From assembly GCF_009725235.1 (NCBI RefSeq), contig NZ_WJFC01000120.1, positions 1-38,148 of the forward strand: a stretch of DNA of 38,148 bases, written 5' to 3'. The DNA comes from Scytonema sp. UIC 10036. GTDB lineage: Bacteria; Cyanobacteriota; Cyanobacteriia; Cyanobacteriales; Nostocaceae. The position numbers and the translations under genes were made by a program. Below the pieces are notes generated by a model. It had not been told where the DNA came from, did no database searches, and saw only the letters and a program-made list of their open reading frames with translations. This document shows positions 7,347 to 15,982 of the stretch, piece after piece (position 1 is the first letter of the stretch; each line of letters opens with the position of its first letter).

Positions 7347-9938
7347 ATGACACTCCTAAATACTGGTAGCGTCCTGGCTACATTAACAGAACTCACTCAA
7401 GTTAACCGCACAAACGCCTTATTGCGCCGTGTCAAAGACCTATCCGTTAACGAGTTTGTTTGCTTGCTAGATTTCATAACAGCTGAATTTCAGCAGTTTC
7501 TGAGAGCGATCGAACTGATTAATAATGAAGCTCTAGAAACCATGTTAGAAAAGGTGCTGGAGGCAATTACACTGAAAATTGGTCAAATCCTTCAAGCACA
7601 GCATACCACAATTTTCCTTGTCGATCGCGATAAAGGTCAATTATGGTCAAAAGTGCCTCAAGAAAATATTTACAAACCTTTAGAAATTCGCACGCCTATT
7701 AATGTTGGAATTCCCGGTCATGTTGCTAGTACGGGTGAATGTCTAAATATTGTAGAAACCCATTCCCATCCTCTCTTTAGCCCAGAATTGGAAAAGCAAA
7801 TGGGCTACAAGATGGATAATATTTTATGTATGCCCGTCTTAAGTAGCAAAAATCAAATTGTAGCGGTTGTACAACTGGCAAATAAAGCAGGAGATATTCC
7901 TTTTGATGCTGAGGATGAAGAACGCTTTCGAGATTTTGCTGCATCAATTGGTATTATCTTAGAAAGCTGTCAATCTTTCTATGTAGCTGCCCGCAATCAA
8001 CGGGGTGCAACAGCTCTTTTACGGGCAACTCAAACCCTGGGGCAAAGTTTAGATTTGGAAGCAACTTTGCAAATAGTGATGGAACAAGCCCGAATCTTAA
8101 TGCAAGCGGATCGCAGCACACTGTTTTTATATCGTAAAGAAATGGGAGAGCTATGGACTAAGGTAGCAGCTGCTGATGGCAAAACCATGATAGAAATTCG
8201 CATATCTGCCAGTAAAGGTATTGCTGGATATGTCGCATCTACGGGTGAAGCGTTAAATATTCCCGATGCCTATAAAGACCCGCGTTTCGATCCAAGTATA
8301 GACCGAAAAACAGGTTATGTAACTCGCAATATTTTATGTTTGCCAGTCTTTAATTCTGCCAATGAACTCATTGGCGTTACTCAATTAATTAACAAGCAGC
8401 AAGGTAGCTTTACCGCTTCTGATGAAGAATTTATGCGAGCTTTTAATATTCAAGCAGGAATTGCTTTAGAAAATGCACGCCTGTTTGAAAATGTATTGCT
8501 AGAAAAACAGTATCAAAAAGATATTTTGCAAAGCCTTTCGGATGCCGTAATCTCTACGGATATGGAAGGAAAAATAGTGACTATTAATGATGCAGCGCTA
8601 CAGCTATTGGGCTGTCCTTTATCGGAATCTAACGGAAAAAATATTAAGTATAATTGGGAACAACATTTGATAGGTCGTTTGGTTTGGGACGTTGTACCTA
8701 TTGATAATTTACAATTCAGACTGCAAGATAGCCTGAATTTTGGCGCAAGGCATTATGTGCCAGAACAAAGTTTAACAGTTGGGTTATATTTGGAGACTTT
8801 ATACACAGCACCCGTACAAGATTCGACTATATCCGTACCAGAAACAGGTGATTGCATTTTAGCAATACGCGATCGCAACAACCCACAAATTTTTCTTCCC
8901 TGGAATCAACCTCTTACACCCCTTTCATCCTTACTTCATGAGTCCTCAATTCAAAAAATTGACCGAAGTATCAATCTTACAGTTAATCCCTTAACCAATC
9001 CAGAAGGAGGTGTCCGAGGGGGTTTGGTGGTATTAGAAGATATAAGTCAGGAAAAACGGATGAAAACAACAATGTACCGCTACCTGACTCCCGGTGTTGC
9101 AGAACAAGTAATGGCACTGGGGGAAGATGCTTTGATGGTGGGTGAACGGAAGGAGGTAACTATTTTATTTTCTGATATCAGAGGTTACACCACGTTGACA
9201 GAAAATTTAGGAGCAGCTGAAGTGGTGTCACTACTGAATCAGTACTTTGAAATCATGGTTGAAGCCGTTTTTAATCACGAAGGAACATTAGATAAATTTA
9301 TTGGTGATGCCTTAATGGCAGTGTTTGGAGCACCACTCCCACTGACAGAAAATCATGCGTGGAGGGCTGTGCAATCAGCCTTGGAAATGCGGCAAAGACT
9401 GGCTGAATTTAACCGACGACGCGTCATCCAAGCACAGCCCCTAATTCATATTGGCATTGGAATTAGTTCTGGGGAAGTTGTTTCTGGGAACATTGGGTCT
9501 CGAAAACGGATGGACTACACTGTGATTGGAGATGGTGTAAATTTAAGTTCGCGTCTTGAAGGAGTTACAAAGGAATACGGTTGTGACATTGTCTTAAGCG
9601 AATTTACTTATCACTTGTGTAGCGATCGCATTTGGGTGCGCGAACTAGACAGGATTAGGGTCAAAGGAAAACACCAAGCCGTTAACATTTATGAATTGAT
9701 TGGAGATCGTAGTATGACTCTAGATGCTAACACGCAAGAATTTTTGTTCTTCTACCATCAAGGACGTAATGCTTACACGGAACGCAACTTTCAAAAAGCA
9801 ATTGACTTTTTTCAATCCGCCAAAAACATACGTCCTGGAGACCAAGCTGTTGATATCCATCTAGAACGCGCTTATAATTACCTTGACCACCCTCCCGATT
9901 ATATGTGGGATGGTGTTTGGACAATGCTTTCCAAGTGA
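7347..9938 (+). CDS. cyaB1: Adenylate cyclase with tandem GAF and PAS domains (CyaB1-type)
   Basis: A class III cyclase making cAMP from ATP, regulated by cyclic nucleotide binding. Order: N-terminal segment (1-56), GAF-A (57-200), GAF-B (about 230-378), PAS-like region (about 390-570) and catalytic domain (about 600-785), then a short TPR-like tail. Both GAFs keep the NKFDE ligand motif (N179/K180/F186/D190/E191 and N349/K350/F355/D359/E360). The catalytic domain has metal aspartates D610 and D654, purine-specifying K650 and T725, and transition-state residues N732 and R736. The K/T pair and the 863-aa length closely match Anabaena CyaB1 (859 aa as I recall), where GAF binding of cAMP activates the enzyme. 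It is a soluble protein. CyaB2 is the main alternative. It sits in a repeat-filled gap behind sqdX and is probably transcribed alone. Confidence 0.92.
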   Translation: MTLLNTGSVLATLTELTQVNRTNALLRRVKDLSVNEFVCLLDFITAEFQQFLRAIELINNEALETMLEKVLEAITLKIGQILQAQHTTIFLVDRDKGQLWSKVPQENIYKPLEIRTPINVGIPGHVASTGECLNIVETHSHPLFSPELEKQMGYKMDNILCMPVLSSKNQIVAVVQLANKAGDIPFDAEDEERFRDFAASIGIILESCQSFYVAARNQRGATALLRATQTLGQSLDLEATLQIVMEQARILMQADRSTLFLYRKEMGELWTKVAAADGKTMIEIRISASKGIAGYVASTGEALNIPDAYKDPRFDPSIDRKTGYVTRNILCLPVFNSANELIGVTQLINKQQGSFTASDEEFMRAFNIQAGIALENARLFENVLLEKQYQKDILQSLSDAVISTDMEGKIVTINDAALQLLGCPLSESNGKNIKYNWEQHLIGRLVWDVVPIDNLQFRLQDSLNFGARHYVPEQSLTVGLYLETLYTAPVQDSTISVPETGDCILAIRDRNNPQIFLPWNQPLTPLSSLLHESSIQKIDRSINLTVNPLTNPEGGVRGGLVVLEDISQEKRMKTTMYRYLTPGVAEQVMALGEDALMVGERKEVTILFSDIRGYTTLTENLGAAEVVSLLNQYFEIMVEAVFNHEGTLDKFIGDALMAVFGAPLPLTENHAWRAVQSALEMRQRLAEFNRRRVIQAQPLIHIGIGISSGEVVSGNIGSRKRMDYTVIGDGVNLSSRLEGVTKEYGCDIVLSEFTYHLCSDRIWVRELDRIRVKGKHQAVNIYELIGDRSMTLDANTQEFLFFYHQGRNAYTERNFQKAIDFFQSAKNIRPGDQAVDIHLERAYNYLDHPPDYMWDGVWTMLSK

Positions 9939-9958
9939 TTATATTATATAGTCACTCG

Positions 9959-10213
9959 TCACTGGTCACTGTTCTTGAATGGGTCTTCACCTATCCTCAG
10001 TTCTTGTTTTGACCGTTTCAAAGTTTTCCAAAGTTCTCTGACTCGTTCGTAAGCATCCTCAGGAGATATTTTACCAGCCGTTTCCAAGCTACAAATATAA
10101 CTGACTCTTTGAGCAAATTCCTGTAAATTGGAATTAAAAACTAAATTTTCTGGCTTTATCTGACCATAGTAATGCCCTCGTGGATAGATAAAGTTATCTT
10201 TACTACTGACCAT
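9959..10213 (-). CDS. Small conserved cyanobacterial protein (DUF7219-like)
   Basis: An 84-aa protein of unknown function, starting MVSSKDNFIYPRGHYYGQ. I recognise the pattern as a widespread cyanobacterial family that I believe is DUF7219; the number is from memory. It is soluble, with a helical middle (NLQEFAQRVSYICSLE) and a basic, helical C-terminus (ERVRELWKTLKRSKQEL). The open frame extends upstream to 10474, but that part contains a dispersed hairpin repeat (10261-10320). The ATG at 10213 has a good ribosome binding site (GGAGAAAACA-ATG), so I take it. It ends 20 bases from the convergent cyclase gene. Confidence 0.72.
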   Translation of the reverse strand: MVSSKDNFIYPRGHYYGQIKPENLVFNSNLQEFAQRVSYICSLETAGKISPEDAYERVRELWKTLKRSKQELRIGEDPFKNSDQ

Positions 10214-10643
10214 TGTTTTCTCCATTATGAAAATTTCAAATTTATCAGCCTCTGCAACATCCCCGACTTCTTTATGATACAGAGTCGCGAATGAATGCCC
10301 TAATCCTTTAAGAAGTCGGGAAGCGGAGTAAACTGACCTATCAAAACTTATAAGATAGACCAATAGTTTACACTTTGATGTTGGATGTACGATCTTATTT
10401 AACCTGACTGGAAAACACTGCCAAAAATGTACGTTTCTATACATTACTTTGTATATTTTAGCATTTTGTTCCATGAAAAGATATTACAAGTTTTAGTATC
10501 AGCAAATACTAAACGTTTGATGTGGACAGGGGTGCAACATTTGATTCTGGCTCCTCCTCCCTACTGCTTAGTCCCTTTAGATATAAAATGGTTAAGCTTG
10601 TAAGCATCAAAGCTGCCCATCGTCTATTACTTAACCTTACATC
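10214..10643. other. Divergent intergenic region before purC
   Basis: The minus-strand frame through here is an extension of the 84-aa gene and looks non-coding. It contains split arms of a palindromic repeat (CCCCGACTTCTT at 10261-10272, AAGAAGTCGGG at 10310-10320). The part before purC (10500-10640) must hold its promoter, but I cannot point to convincing boxes. Confidence 0.5.
10261..10320. repeat. Split copy of the CCCCGACTTCT palindrome
   Basis: Arms of 11-12 bases separated by 37 bases. The same arms form a tight 15-bp palindrome with a 3-base loop at 22037-22069. The copy here looks like the same element with inserted loop sequence. Confidence 0.65.
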
Positions 10644-11393
10644 ATGTCTGCTCTAACAAAATTATACGAAGGCAAAGCAAAAATCCTATACTCAACGGAT
10701 CAACCTGATATTCTACTAGCTGATTTTAAAGATGATGCGACTGCTTTCAATGCTCAAAAGCGTGGAAGTATACAAGGCAAAGGGATTATAAACTGTAGCA
10801 TTTCTAGCAAACTTTTTCAACAACTGGAAACACAAGGCATAAAAACCCACTATATTGACAACCCCACCCCCAATCAAATGCGGGTTAGGGCAGTCAAGAT
10901 TTTGCCGCTCGAAGTCGTTGTCAGGAACATTGCCGCCGGCAGCCTATGTCAACAAACAGGCTTACCGTTAGGAACCGTACTCAAACAGCCGTTGGTCGAG
11001 TTCTATTACAAAAACGATCCGTTGGGAGACCCTTTGCTCACACGCGATCGCTTACTGCTATTAGAATTAGCCACACCGGAACAAGTGGATAGTATTACCC
11101 ATCTAGCATTGCAAATCAACAATTTTCTCATCAACTTTTTTACAAGGTGTGACATTACCTTAGTAGATTTTAAACTAGAGTTTGGTTTGGACTCACAACA
11201 GCAGTTGCTGTTGGCAGATGAAATCAGCCCTGACACCTGTCGATTGTGGGATAATTCCGCCGGAGACGATCCAAATCGTCGAGTTCTTGATAAAGACCGT
11301 TTTCGTCGAGATTTGGGAAATATAGAGAATGCATATCAGGAGGTTTTACAACGAGTGCTAAAAGCGGTAGATGAATTAGGGAGTAGGGAGTAG
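10644..11393 (+). CDS. purC: SAICAR synthetase
   Basis: PurC joins aspartate to CAIR using ATP, giving SAICAR in purine synthesis. The 249-aa protein has the family's hallmarks: the N-terminal ATP-lid segment LYEGKAKILYST, KRGSIQGKG, the VRNIAAGSL motif, and DEISPDTCRLWD near the ATP/metal site. Length is normal. The downstream neighbour is the Omp85 gene, which begins the outer-membrane block; purC has no functional link to it beyond position. The C-terminal residues LGSRE and the TAG stop are encoded by a tandem GAGTAGG repeat (11381-11408), so the natural end of the protein may have been replaced. Confidence 0.96.
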   Translation: MSALTKLYEGKAKILYSTDQPDILLADFKDDATAFNAQKRGSIQGKGIINCSISSKLFQQLETQGIKTHYIDNPTPNQMRVRAVKILPLEVVVRNIAAGSLCQQTGLPLGTVLKQPLVEFYYKNDPLGDPLLTRDRLLLLELATPEQVDSITHLALQINNFLINFFTRCDITLVDFKLEFGLDSQQQLLLADEISPDTCRLWDNSAGDDPNRRVLDKDRFRRDLGNIENAYQEVLQRVLKAVDELGSRE

Positions 11394-11471
11394 GGAGTAG
11401 GGAGTAGGGAATAAAACAATAGGAATTAAATTAAGATCAACTAATCCCTAACCCTTAACCCCTAACCCCTA
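11378..11471. repeat. GAGTAGG tandem repeat and CCCCTAA-type counterpart
   Basis: Four exact copies of GAGTAGG (11381-11408) run across the purC stop codon. After about 30 bases comes a C-rich block of CCCTAAC units (11442-11471), roughly its reverse complement. The G-rich arm has regularly spaced GGG runs separated by AGTA, which fits a simple G-quadruplex pattern. Confidence 0.85.
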
Positions 11472-11576
11472 TTCTTTGCCTTTTGCAATTTGGCATATAA
11501 ATTAGAAAGGCAAAAGTAAAAATATAGTTTTTACTTTTACTGGTCGCATATAAGCATGACTGCCTTTTGATGGTGT

Positions 11577-14027
11577 GTGGACGTGAAGAGGAATCTAAAT
11601 AAAATGCGCTTATCTCCCTTTATATTTACAGTTGTAGCGATCGCAGCCCCGTTAGGCAATTCGCTGAGCGTGAACGCACAAACCGCCAAAGATTTAAAAA
11701 CAGAACCAAAAACAGCGGCGGTTATAGTACCTACAACAGATCCAGAGCAAGTTATTGTTGGGGTATTCCCAGCAGTTGTGCCTGGATCGGTAACCAAGCC
11801 AGAAGTTATAGTGCCAACTGTTATCACATCAAAAACTGCACAAAACCTTCAACAAACTCCAAATTCCGAGAATCAACCACCTACTGGTACTGAGCAACAA
11901 GCCCCATCATCTCCCGGTACAACAAATACACCACAGGAGACAAACCAGCCAACTGAGGAACCAGTACAAAATAACCAACAACTGCCCAATTTAGAAAAAC
12001 CGCCATCGGGTACTCAACAACAAACACCAACCCCAGAAACCCAACAACAAACACCAACCCCAGAAACCCAACAACAAACACCAACCCCAGAAACCCAACA
12101 ACAAACACCAGACAATACAAACCCACCTACGTTGGAACAAACACCTCCGCCAACTCAACAGCAAACTCCATCAGAACAATCTCCCGCACCAACAGAACCT
12201 CGGGTGCTTGTCTCGGAAGTGTTGATTCGGAATGAAGCCGGACAAGCGATCGTGCCAGAGTTGGAAGACCAAATCTATAGAGCGATTCGTACCCAACCTG
12301 GGAGAACCACAACTCGTACACAATTGCAAGAAGATATTAACGCCGTCTTTGCCACTGGTTTCTTCTCTAATGTTCAAGCAGTGCCAGAAGATACACCATT
12401 AGGTGTACGGGTAAGTTTTGTGGTACAACCTAATCCCATCCTCACTAAAGTACAACTGCAAGCCAATCCCGGTACAAATGTTCCCTCAGTACTACCAGCT
12501 GATACTGTAGACACAATATTTAAAGAACAATATGGTAGAATATTAAACCTTCGCGATTTACAGGAAGGTATCAAACAACTAACCAAGCGCTATCAAGATC
12601 AAGGTTATGCACTAGCAAACGTTATTGGTGCGCCTCAAGTTTCTGAAAATGGAGTTGTCACCCTGCAAGTTGCAGAAGGTGTGGTAGAAGATATTCGAGT
12701 TCAGTTCCGCAATAAGGAAGGCCAAACAACAAACGACAAGGGAGAACCAATTCGCGGAAGAACACAGCCATACATTGTGACGCGAGAACTGCAGTTAAAG
12801 CCGGGAAATGTTTTCAATCGCAATACAGTGCAAAGAGACTTGCAAAGGGTATTTGGGCTGGGACTATTTGAAGATGTGAATGTTTCCCTTGACCCCGGTA
12901 CTGACCCAAGCAGAGTGGATGTAGTAGTCAACGTTGTTGAACGCAATAGCGGTTCCATTGCAGCGGGTGCTGGTATCAGTTCTGCCAGTGGATTATTTGG
13001 TACTGTAAGCTATCAGCAGCAAAACCTGAATGGACGAAATCAAAAACTAGGTGCTGAGGTACAGCTCGGAGTGAGAGAATTATTATTTGACCTCCGCTTT
13101 ACAGATCCTTGGATTGCTGGTGACCCTTACCGCACTTCTTACACAGCCAATATTTTCCGCCGGAGATCGATTTCACTCATCTTTGAAGGCGACGATAACG
13201 ATATCGAAACTGTTGAAAACGTTAACGATCCAAATGAGGACGGTGATACCCCTCGCGTTGTACGCTTGGGTGGTGGTGTCAATTTCACTCGTCCTTTATC
13301 TAAAAATCCATTTGAAAGAGCGGAATGGACGGCTTCAGCTGGTTTGCAATACCAGAGAGTGACTATCAGAGGTGATGGGGAGACTGCTAGGCTGGGACGC
13401 CTTGAAGGTACAAATGAGTTTGTTGAACTGAGCGAATCTGGAGAAGGGAAAGACGATTTACTGCTCTTGCAATTGGGCGTTGCACGCGACTTGAGAAATA
13501 ATCCTTTACAACCCACAAGTGGTTCTTTCCTGCGCTTGGGTGTTGACCAATCTGTACCCATAGGATTGGGAAATATTTTCCTGACAAGATTGCGCGGTAG
13601 CTATAGCACATACTTACCCATCGATTTTACAAACTTTACTAAAGGACCCGAAACTCTTGCTTTTAACGTTCAAGCAGGAACGATACTTGGGGATTTACCG
13701 CCTTATGAAGCTTTTTCTCTTGGTGGTAGTAACTCTGTACGAGGTTATGAAGAAGGCGGCTTGGGTAGCGGACGTAGTTTTGTCCAAGCATCAGTTGAGT
13801 ATCGCTTCCCCGTATTCTCTGTAGTAAGCGGTGCTTTATTTTTTGATGTCGGTAGCGATTTAGGAACAAGTACTAGGGCGGCGGAACTGCTGGATAAAGA
13901 TGGTACTGGTATCGGCTTTGGTCTTGGGGTGCGAGTGCAATCTCCTTTGGGACCAATTCGTATTGACTACGGTGTTAACGGCGATGGTGATAGCCGGATT
14001 AACTTTGGTATTGGAGAAAGATTCTGA
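11577..14027 (+). CDS. bamA: Outer membrane assembly protein, BamA/Omp85 family
   Basis: An 816-aa Omp85 that inserts beta-barrel proteins into the outer membrane; it is related to chloroplast Toc75. A signal peptide (about 10-35, ending SVNAQ) leads into a Pro/Gln/Thr-rich linker (about 85-210) holding three copies of TPTPETQQQ. Three POTRA domains (about 210-460) follow, then a 16-strand-type barrel. The barrel has the conserved loop motif GGSNSVRGYEEGG and ends in a phenylalanine (GERF), the usual terminal barrel signal. The start is GTG at 11577; an ATG at 11604 (MRLSPFIF) would give a cleaner signal peptide, with GAGGA 12 bases upstream. It precedes lpxC-fabZ-lpxA-lpxB, an arrangement seen in other Nostoc-type genomes. 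Confidence 0.93.
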   Translation: MDVKRNLNKMRLSPFIFTVVAIAAPLGNSLSVNAQTAKDLKTEPKTAAVIVPTTDPEQVIVGVFPAVVPGSVTKPEVIVPTVITSKTAQNLQQTPNSENQPPTGTEQQAPSSPGTTNTPQETNQPTEEPVQNNQQLPNLEKPPSGTQQQTPTPETQQQTPTPETQQQTPTPETQQQTPDNTNPPTLEQTPPPTQQQTPSEQSPAPTEPRVLVSEVLIRNEAGQAIVPELEDQIYRAIRTQPGRTTTRTQLQEDINAVFATGFFSNVQAVPEDTPLGVRVSFVVQPNPILTKVQLQANPGTNVPSVLPADTVDTIFKEQYGRILNLRDLQEGIKQLTKRYQDQGYALANVIGAPQVSENGVVTLQVAEGVVEDIRVQFRNKEGQTTNDKGEPIRGRTQPYIVTRELQLKPGNVFNRNTVQRDLQRVFGLGLFEDVNVSLDPGTDPSRVDVVVNVVERNSGSIAAGAGISSASGLFGTVSYQQQNLNGRNQKLGAEVQLGVRELLFDLRFTDPWIAGDPYRTSYTANIFRRRSISLIFEGDDNDIETVENVNDPNEDGDTPRVVRLGGGVNFTRPLSKNPFERAEWTASAGLQYQRVTIRGDGETARLGRLEGTNEFVELSESGEGKDDLLLLQLGVARDLRNNPLQPTSGSFLRLGVDQSVPIGLGNIFLTRLRGSYSTYLPIDFTNFTKGPETLAFNVQAGTILGDLPPYEAFSLGGSNSVRGYEEGGLGSGRSFVQASVEYRFPVFSVVSGALFFDVGSDLGTSTRAAELLDKDGTGIGFGLGVRVQSPLGPIRIDYGVNGDGDSRINFGIGERF
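12010..12110 (+). repeat. 27-bp in-frame tandem repeat inside bamA
   Basis: About three and a half copies of a 27-base unit encode TPTPETQQQ in the linker between signal peptide and POTRA domains. Copies are almost identical at DNA level, which suggests recent expansion by slippage and likely length variation between strains. Confidence 0.9.
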
Positions 14028-14030
14028 TTG

Positions 14031-14120
14031 GGCTGATGGCTAATAGCTAATAGCTAATAGCTGATGAAGTTTGGCAATTAGCCATTAGCCATTAGCCATT
14101 AGCCATTAGCCATTAGCAAT
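14031..14120. repeat. AGCTAAT / ATTAGCC repeats between bamA and lpxC
   Basis: The left block repeats GCTAATA units (14036-14062). The right block repeats ATTAGCC (14078-14117). They are near reverse complements, so the transcript could fold into one long stem. The block ends 8 bases before the lpxC ATG and leaves little room for a ribosome binding site. Confidence 0.85.
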
Positions 14121-14127
14121 TAAAAAA

Positions 14128-14976
14128 ATGCAACATACTTTAGCAGGCGAAATCAACCAAACCGGAGTGGGGCTACATAGCGGTGTCTCAACCCAAGTTC
14201 GCATCCTACCCTCTGATGCGGGTAGCGGTCGCTACTTTGTGAGAGTCGATTTGCCTGATACTCCGATAATTCCAGCACAAGTAGCTGCAGTTAATCAAAC
14301 TGTGCTCTCGACGCAGTTGGGTAAGGGTGAAGCTTCTGTACGTACAGTTGAACATTTACTTGCATCTCTTGCTACTATGAGAGTGGATAATGCCCGGATT
14401 GAAATTAATGGTCCGGAAGTTCCGCTTCTAGATGGTTCGGCAAAGGAGTGGGCATCTGCGATCGCGTCTGTTGGCTTAGTCTCACAACCTTCAGGTGAAG
14501 ACAAAGTTCTTCCCATTTTGGAAGAGCCAATTTGGGTACGTCAGGACGATGCTTTTGTTTGCGCCTTGCCATCAGCAGAAGTACGGTTTACTTATGGTAT
14601 TGATTTTGACTTAGAAGCAATTGGTAACCAATGGTACAGTTGGTCGCCAGGTAGCGAACGCACAAATTTTGCCGAAAGTTTTTTAACCGAAATTGCGCCA
14701 GCTCGAACTTTTGGTTTGCTACATCAAATTGAACAGTTACAACAATCGGGTTTAATTAAAGGTGGAAGCCTAGATAATGCTCTCGTTTGCGGACCCGAAG
14801 GGTGGTTAAATCCACCACTAAGATTTGCAAATGAGCCAGTACGTCATAAAATCTTGGATTTAGTAGGAGATTTGAGTTTGCTAGGTACCTTCCCCTGTGC
14901 TCATGTCTTAGCATACAAAGCCAGCCATAATTTACATATTCAACTGGCACAAAGAATTTTAGATTTTAGATTTTAG
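14128..14976 (+). CDS. lpxC: UDP-3-O-acyl-N-acetylglucosamine deacetylase
   Basis: LpxC is the zinc enzyme for the committed step of lipid A synthesis, removing acetate from UDP-3-O-acyl-GlcNAc. All key residues are visible: E75-H76 (EHLLA), H240 and D244 (HKILD) as general base and zinc ligands, and H267 near the C-terminus, nearly the same numbering as E. coli (E78, H79, H238, D242, H265). At 282 aa it is slightly short because its last residues (ILDFRF) and the TAG stop are read from an ATTTTAG heptamer repeat (14955-14987). The ATG at 14128 has no clear Shine-Dalgarno, only an A-rich run. It is first of the lpxC-fabZ-lpxA-lpxB set. Confidence 0.96.
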   Translation: MQHTLAGEINQTGVGLHSGVSTQVRILPSDAGSGRYFVRVDLPDTPIIPAQVAAVNQTVLSTQLGKGEASVRTVEHLLASLATMRVDNARIEINGPEVPLLDGSAKEWASAIASVGLVSQPSGEDKVLPILEEPIWVRQDDAFVCALPSAEVRFTYGIDFDLEAIGNQWYSWSPGSERTNFAESFLTEIAPARTFGLLHQIEQLQQSGLIKGGSLDNALVCGPEGWLNPPLRFANEPVRHKILDLVGDLSLLGTFPCAHVLAYKASHNLHIQLAQRILDFRF

Positions 14977-15055
14977 ATTTTAGATTGGTTTCAAATCCAA
15001 AATCCGAAATCCAAAATCCGAAATCCAAAATCCAAAATCCAAAATCCAAAATCTC
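14955..15055. repeat. ATTTTAG / AAAATCC heptamers between lpxC and fabZ
   Basis: Four ATTTTAG units (14955-14986) overlap the end of lpxC. From about 14992 to 15053 come AAATCC(A/G)A units on the complementary sense. The same heptamer family recurs at 15788-15819 and 37370-37408. Confidence 0.9.
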
Positions 15056-15119
15056 TTGGGGGAGGATCGGATCGAGCACCTACTAACATAACCAAAATAT
15101 AAAATCAACAGCAGGAGCA

Positions 15120-15650
15120 ATGACAACCGTCACCGAACAAGCGAATACCATTGATGTTTCCACACCAGCATCTAATAACCAATCGGATAATTCCACTACA
15201 AACAAAACTGACTCTCAAGTCATTTTTACAGTAGAAGACATCCATAAACTTCTACCCCATCGATATCCGTTTGCCCTTGTCGATCGGATTATCGATTATC
15301 TTCCAGGAAAACGAGCTGTAGGTATAAAAAACGTCACGTTTAATGAACCCCAGTTTCAAGGGCATTTTCCAGGACAGCCCATTATGCCGGGAGTGCTTAT
15401 AGTAGAAGCCATGGCACAAGTTGGTGGTGTTGTTCTCACTCAGCTTCCAGAAATGGAAGGTGGGCTTTTTTTATTTGCTGGCATAGATAAAGTGCGCTTC
15501 CGCCGTCAAGTTGTACCGGGAGATCAACTAGTCATGACAGTGGAACTGTTGTGGGTAAAACAGCGTCGTTTCGGTAAGATGCAAGCGCGTGCTGAAGTTG
15601 ACGGTCAGCTTGCTGCTGAAGGCGAACTCATGTTTTCCCTATCAACCTAA
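15120..15650 (+). CDS. fabZ: 3-hydroxyacyl-ACP dehydratase
   Basis: FabZ dehydrates 3-hydroxyacyl-ACP in fatty acid elongation and shares its substrate pool with LpxA, which explains why the genes sit together. The hotdog fold is marked by catalytic H47 in [12 protein letters not shown] and E96 in [12 protein letters not shown]. The 176-aa protein carries about 34 extra N-terminal residues rich in Ser, Thr, Asn and Gln, probably disordered. The ATG at 15120 has a strong AGGAG six or so bases upstream, so the extension is likely translated. A terminator-like hairpin follows at 15668-15690, suggesting lpxA may have its own promoter. Confidence 0.95.
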   Translation: MTTVTEQANTIDVSTPASNNQSDNSTTNKTDSQVIFTVEDIHKLLPHRYPFALVDRIIDYLPGKRAVGIKNVTFNEPQFQGHFPGQPIMPGVLIVEAMAQVGGVVLTQLPEMEGGLFLFAGIDKVRFRRQVVPGDQLVMTVELLWVKQRRFGKMQARAEVDGQLAAEGELMFSLST

Positions 15651-15982
15651 AAGCTTGTTTTTATGGGAAGGCACGACCGTGACGTGCCTTTCTTCAAGTC
15701 CAACTTAGGATATCAATAAAAGAAACAAGCTACAACAGCATCCTGCTCAACTTTTGACGCCCTCACACTCTCCTCTAGCTAAACACCATTTTGGATTTTA
15801 GATTTTAGATTTTGGATTGAGACAACCTTATCTAGGCTTAATCTCAACCTAACTATCTATTACATTTTTCTCAAAATGGTATAGTCTCACACTTTAGCTA
15901 CCAATCGAACTACCTAATCTTACGTGCAGACGCGCAATTGCGTGTCTGAACGCAGCACTCAAGACTTTTCTGGAGAGCACCC
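15651..15982. other. Intergenic region between fabZ and lpxA
   Basis: It contains the fabZ hairpin, a short GATTTTA heptamer block (15788-15819) and a near-perfect 22-bp palindrome (15927-15948, CAGACGCGCAATTGCG and its complement with one mismatch). I see no gene. An lpxA promoter probably lies here. Confidence 0.55.
15668..15695 (+). terminator. Terminator-like hairpin after fabZ
   Basis: AAGGCACG and CGTGCCTT form a perfect 8-bp stem with a 7-base loop, followed by TCTTC. The T tail is short, so termination may be partial. Confidence 0.5.

Noticed and set aside
10214..10474. Upstream extension of the 84-aa gene to 171 aa
   Set aside because: It spans a dispersed hairpin repeat and lacks a ribosome site, while the internal ATG at 10213 has GGAG.
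13139..13561. 140-codon minus-strand frame in bamA
   Set aside because: Antisense shadow of a conserved barrel region.
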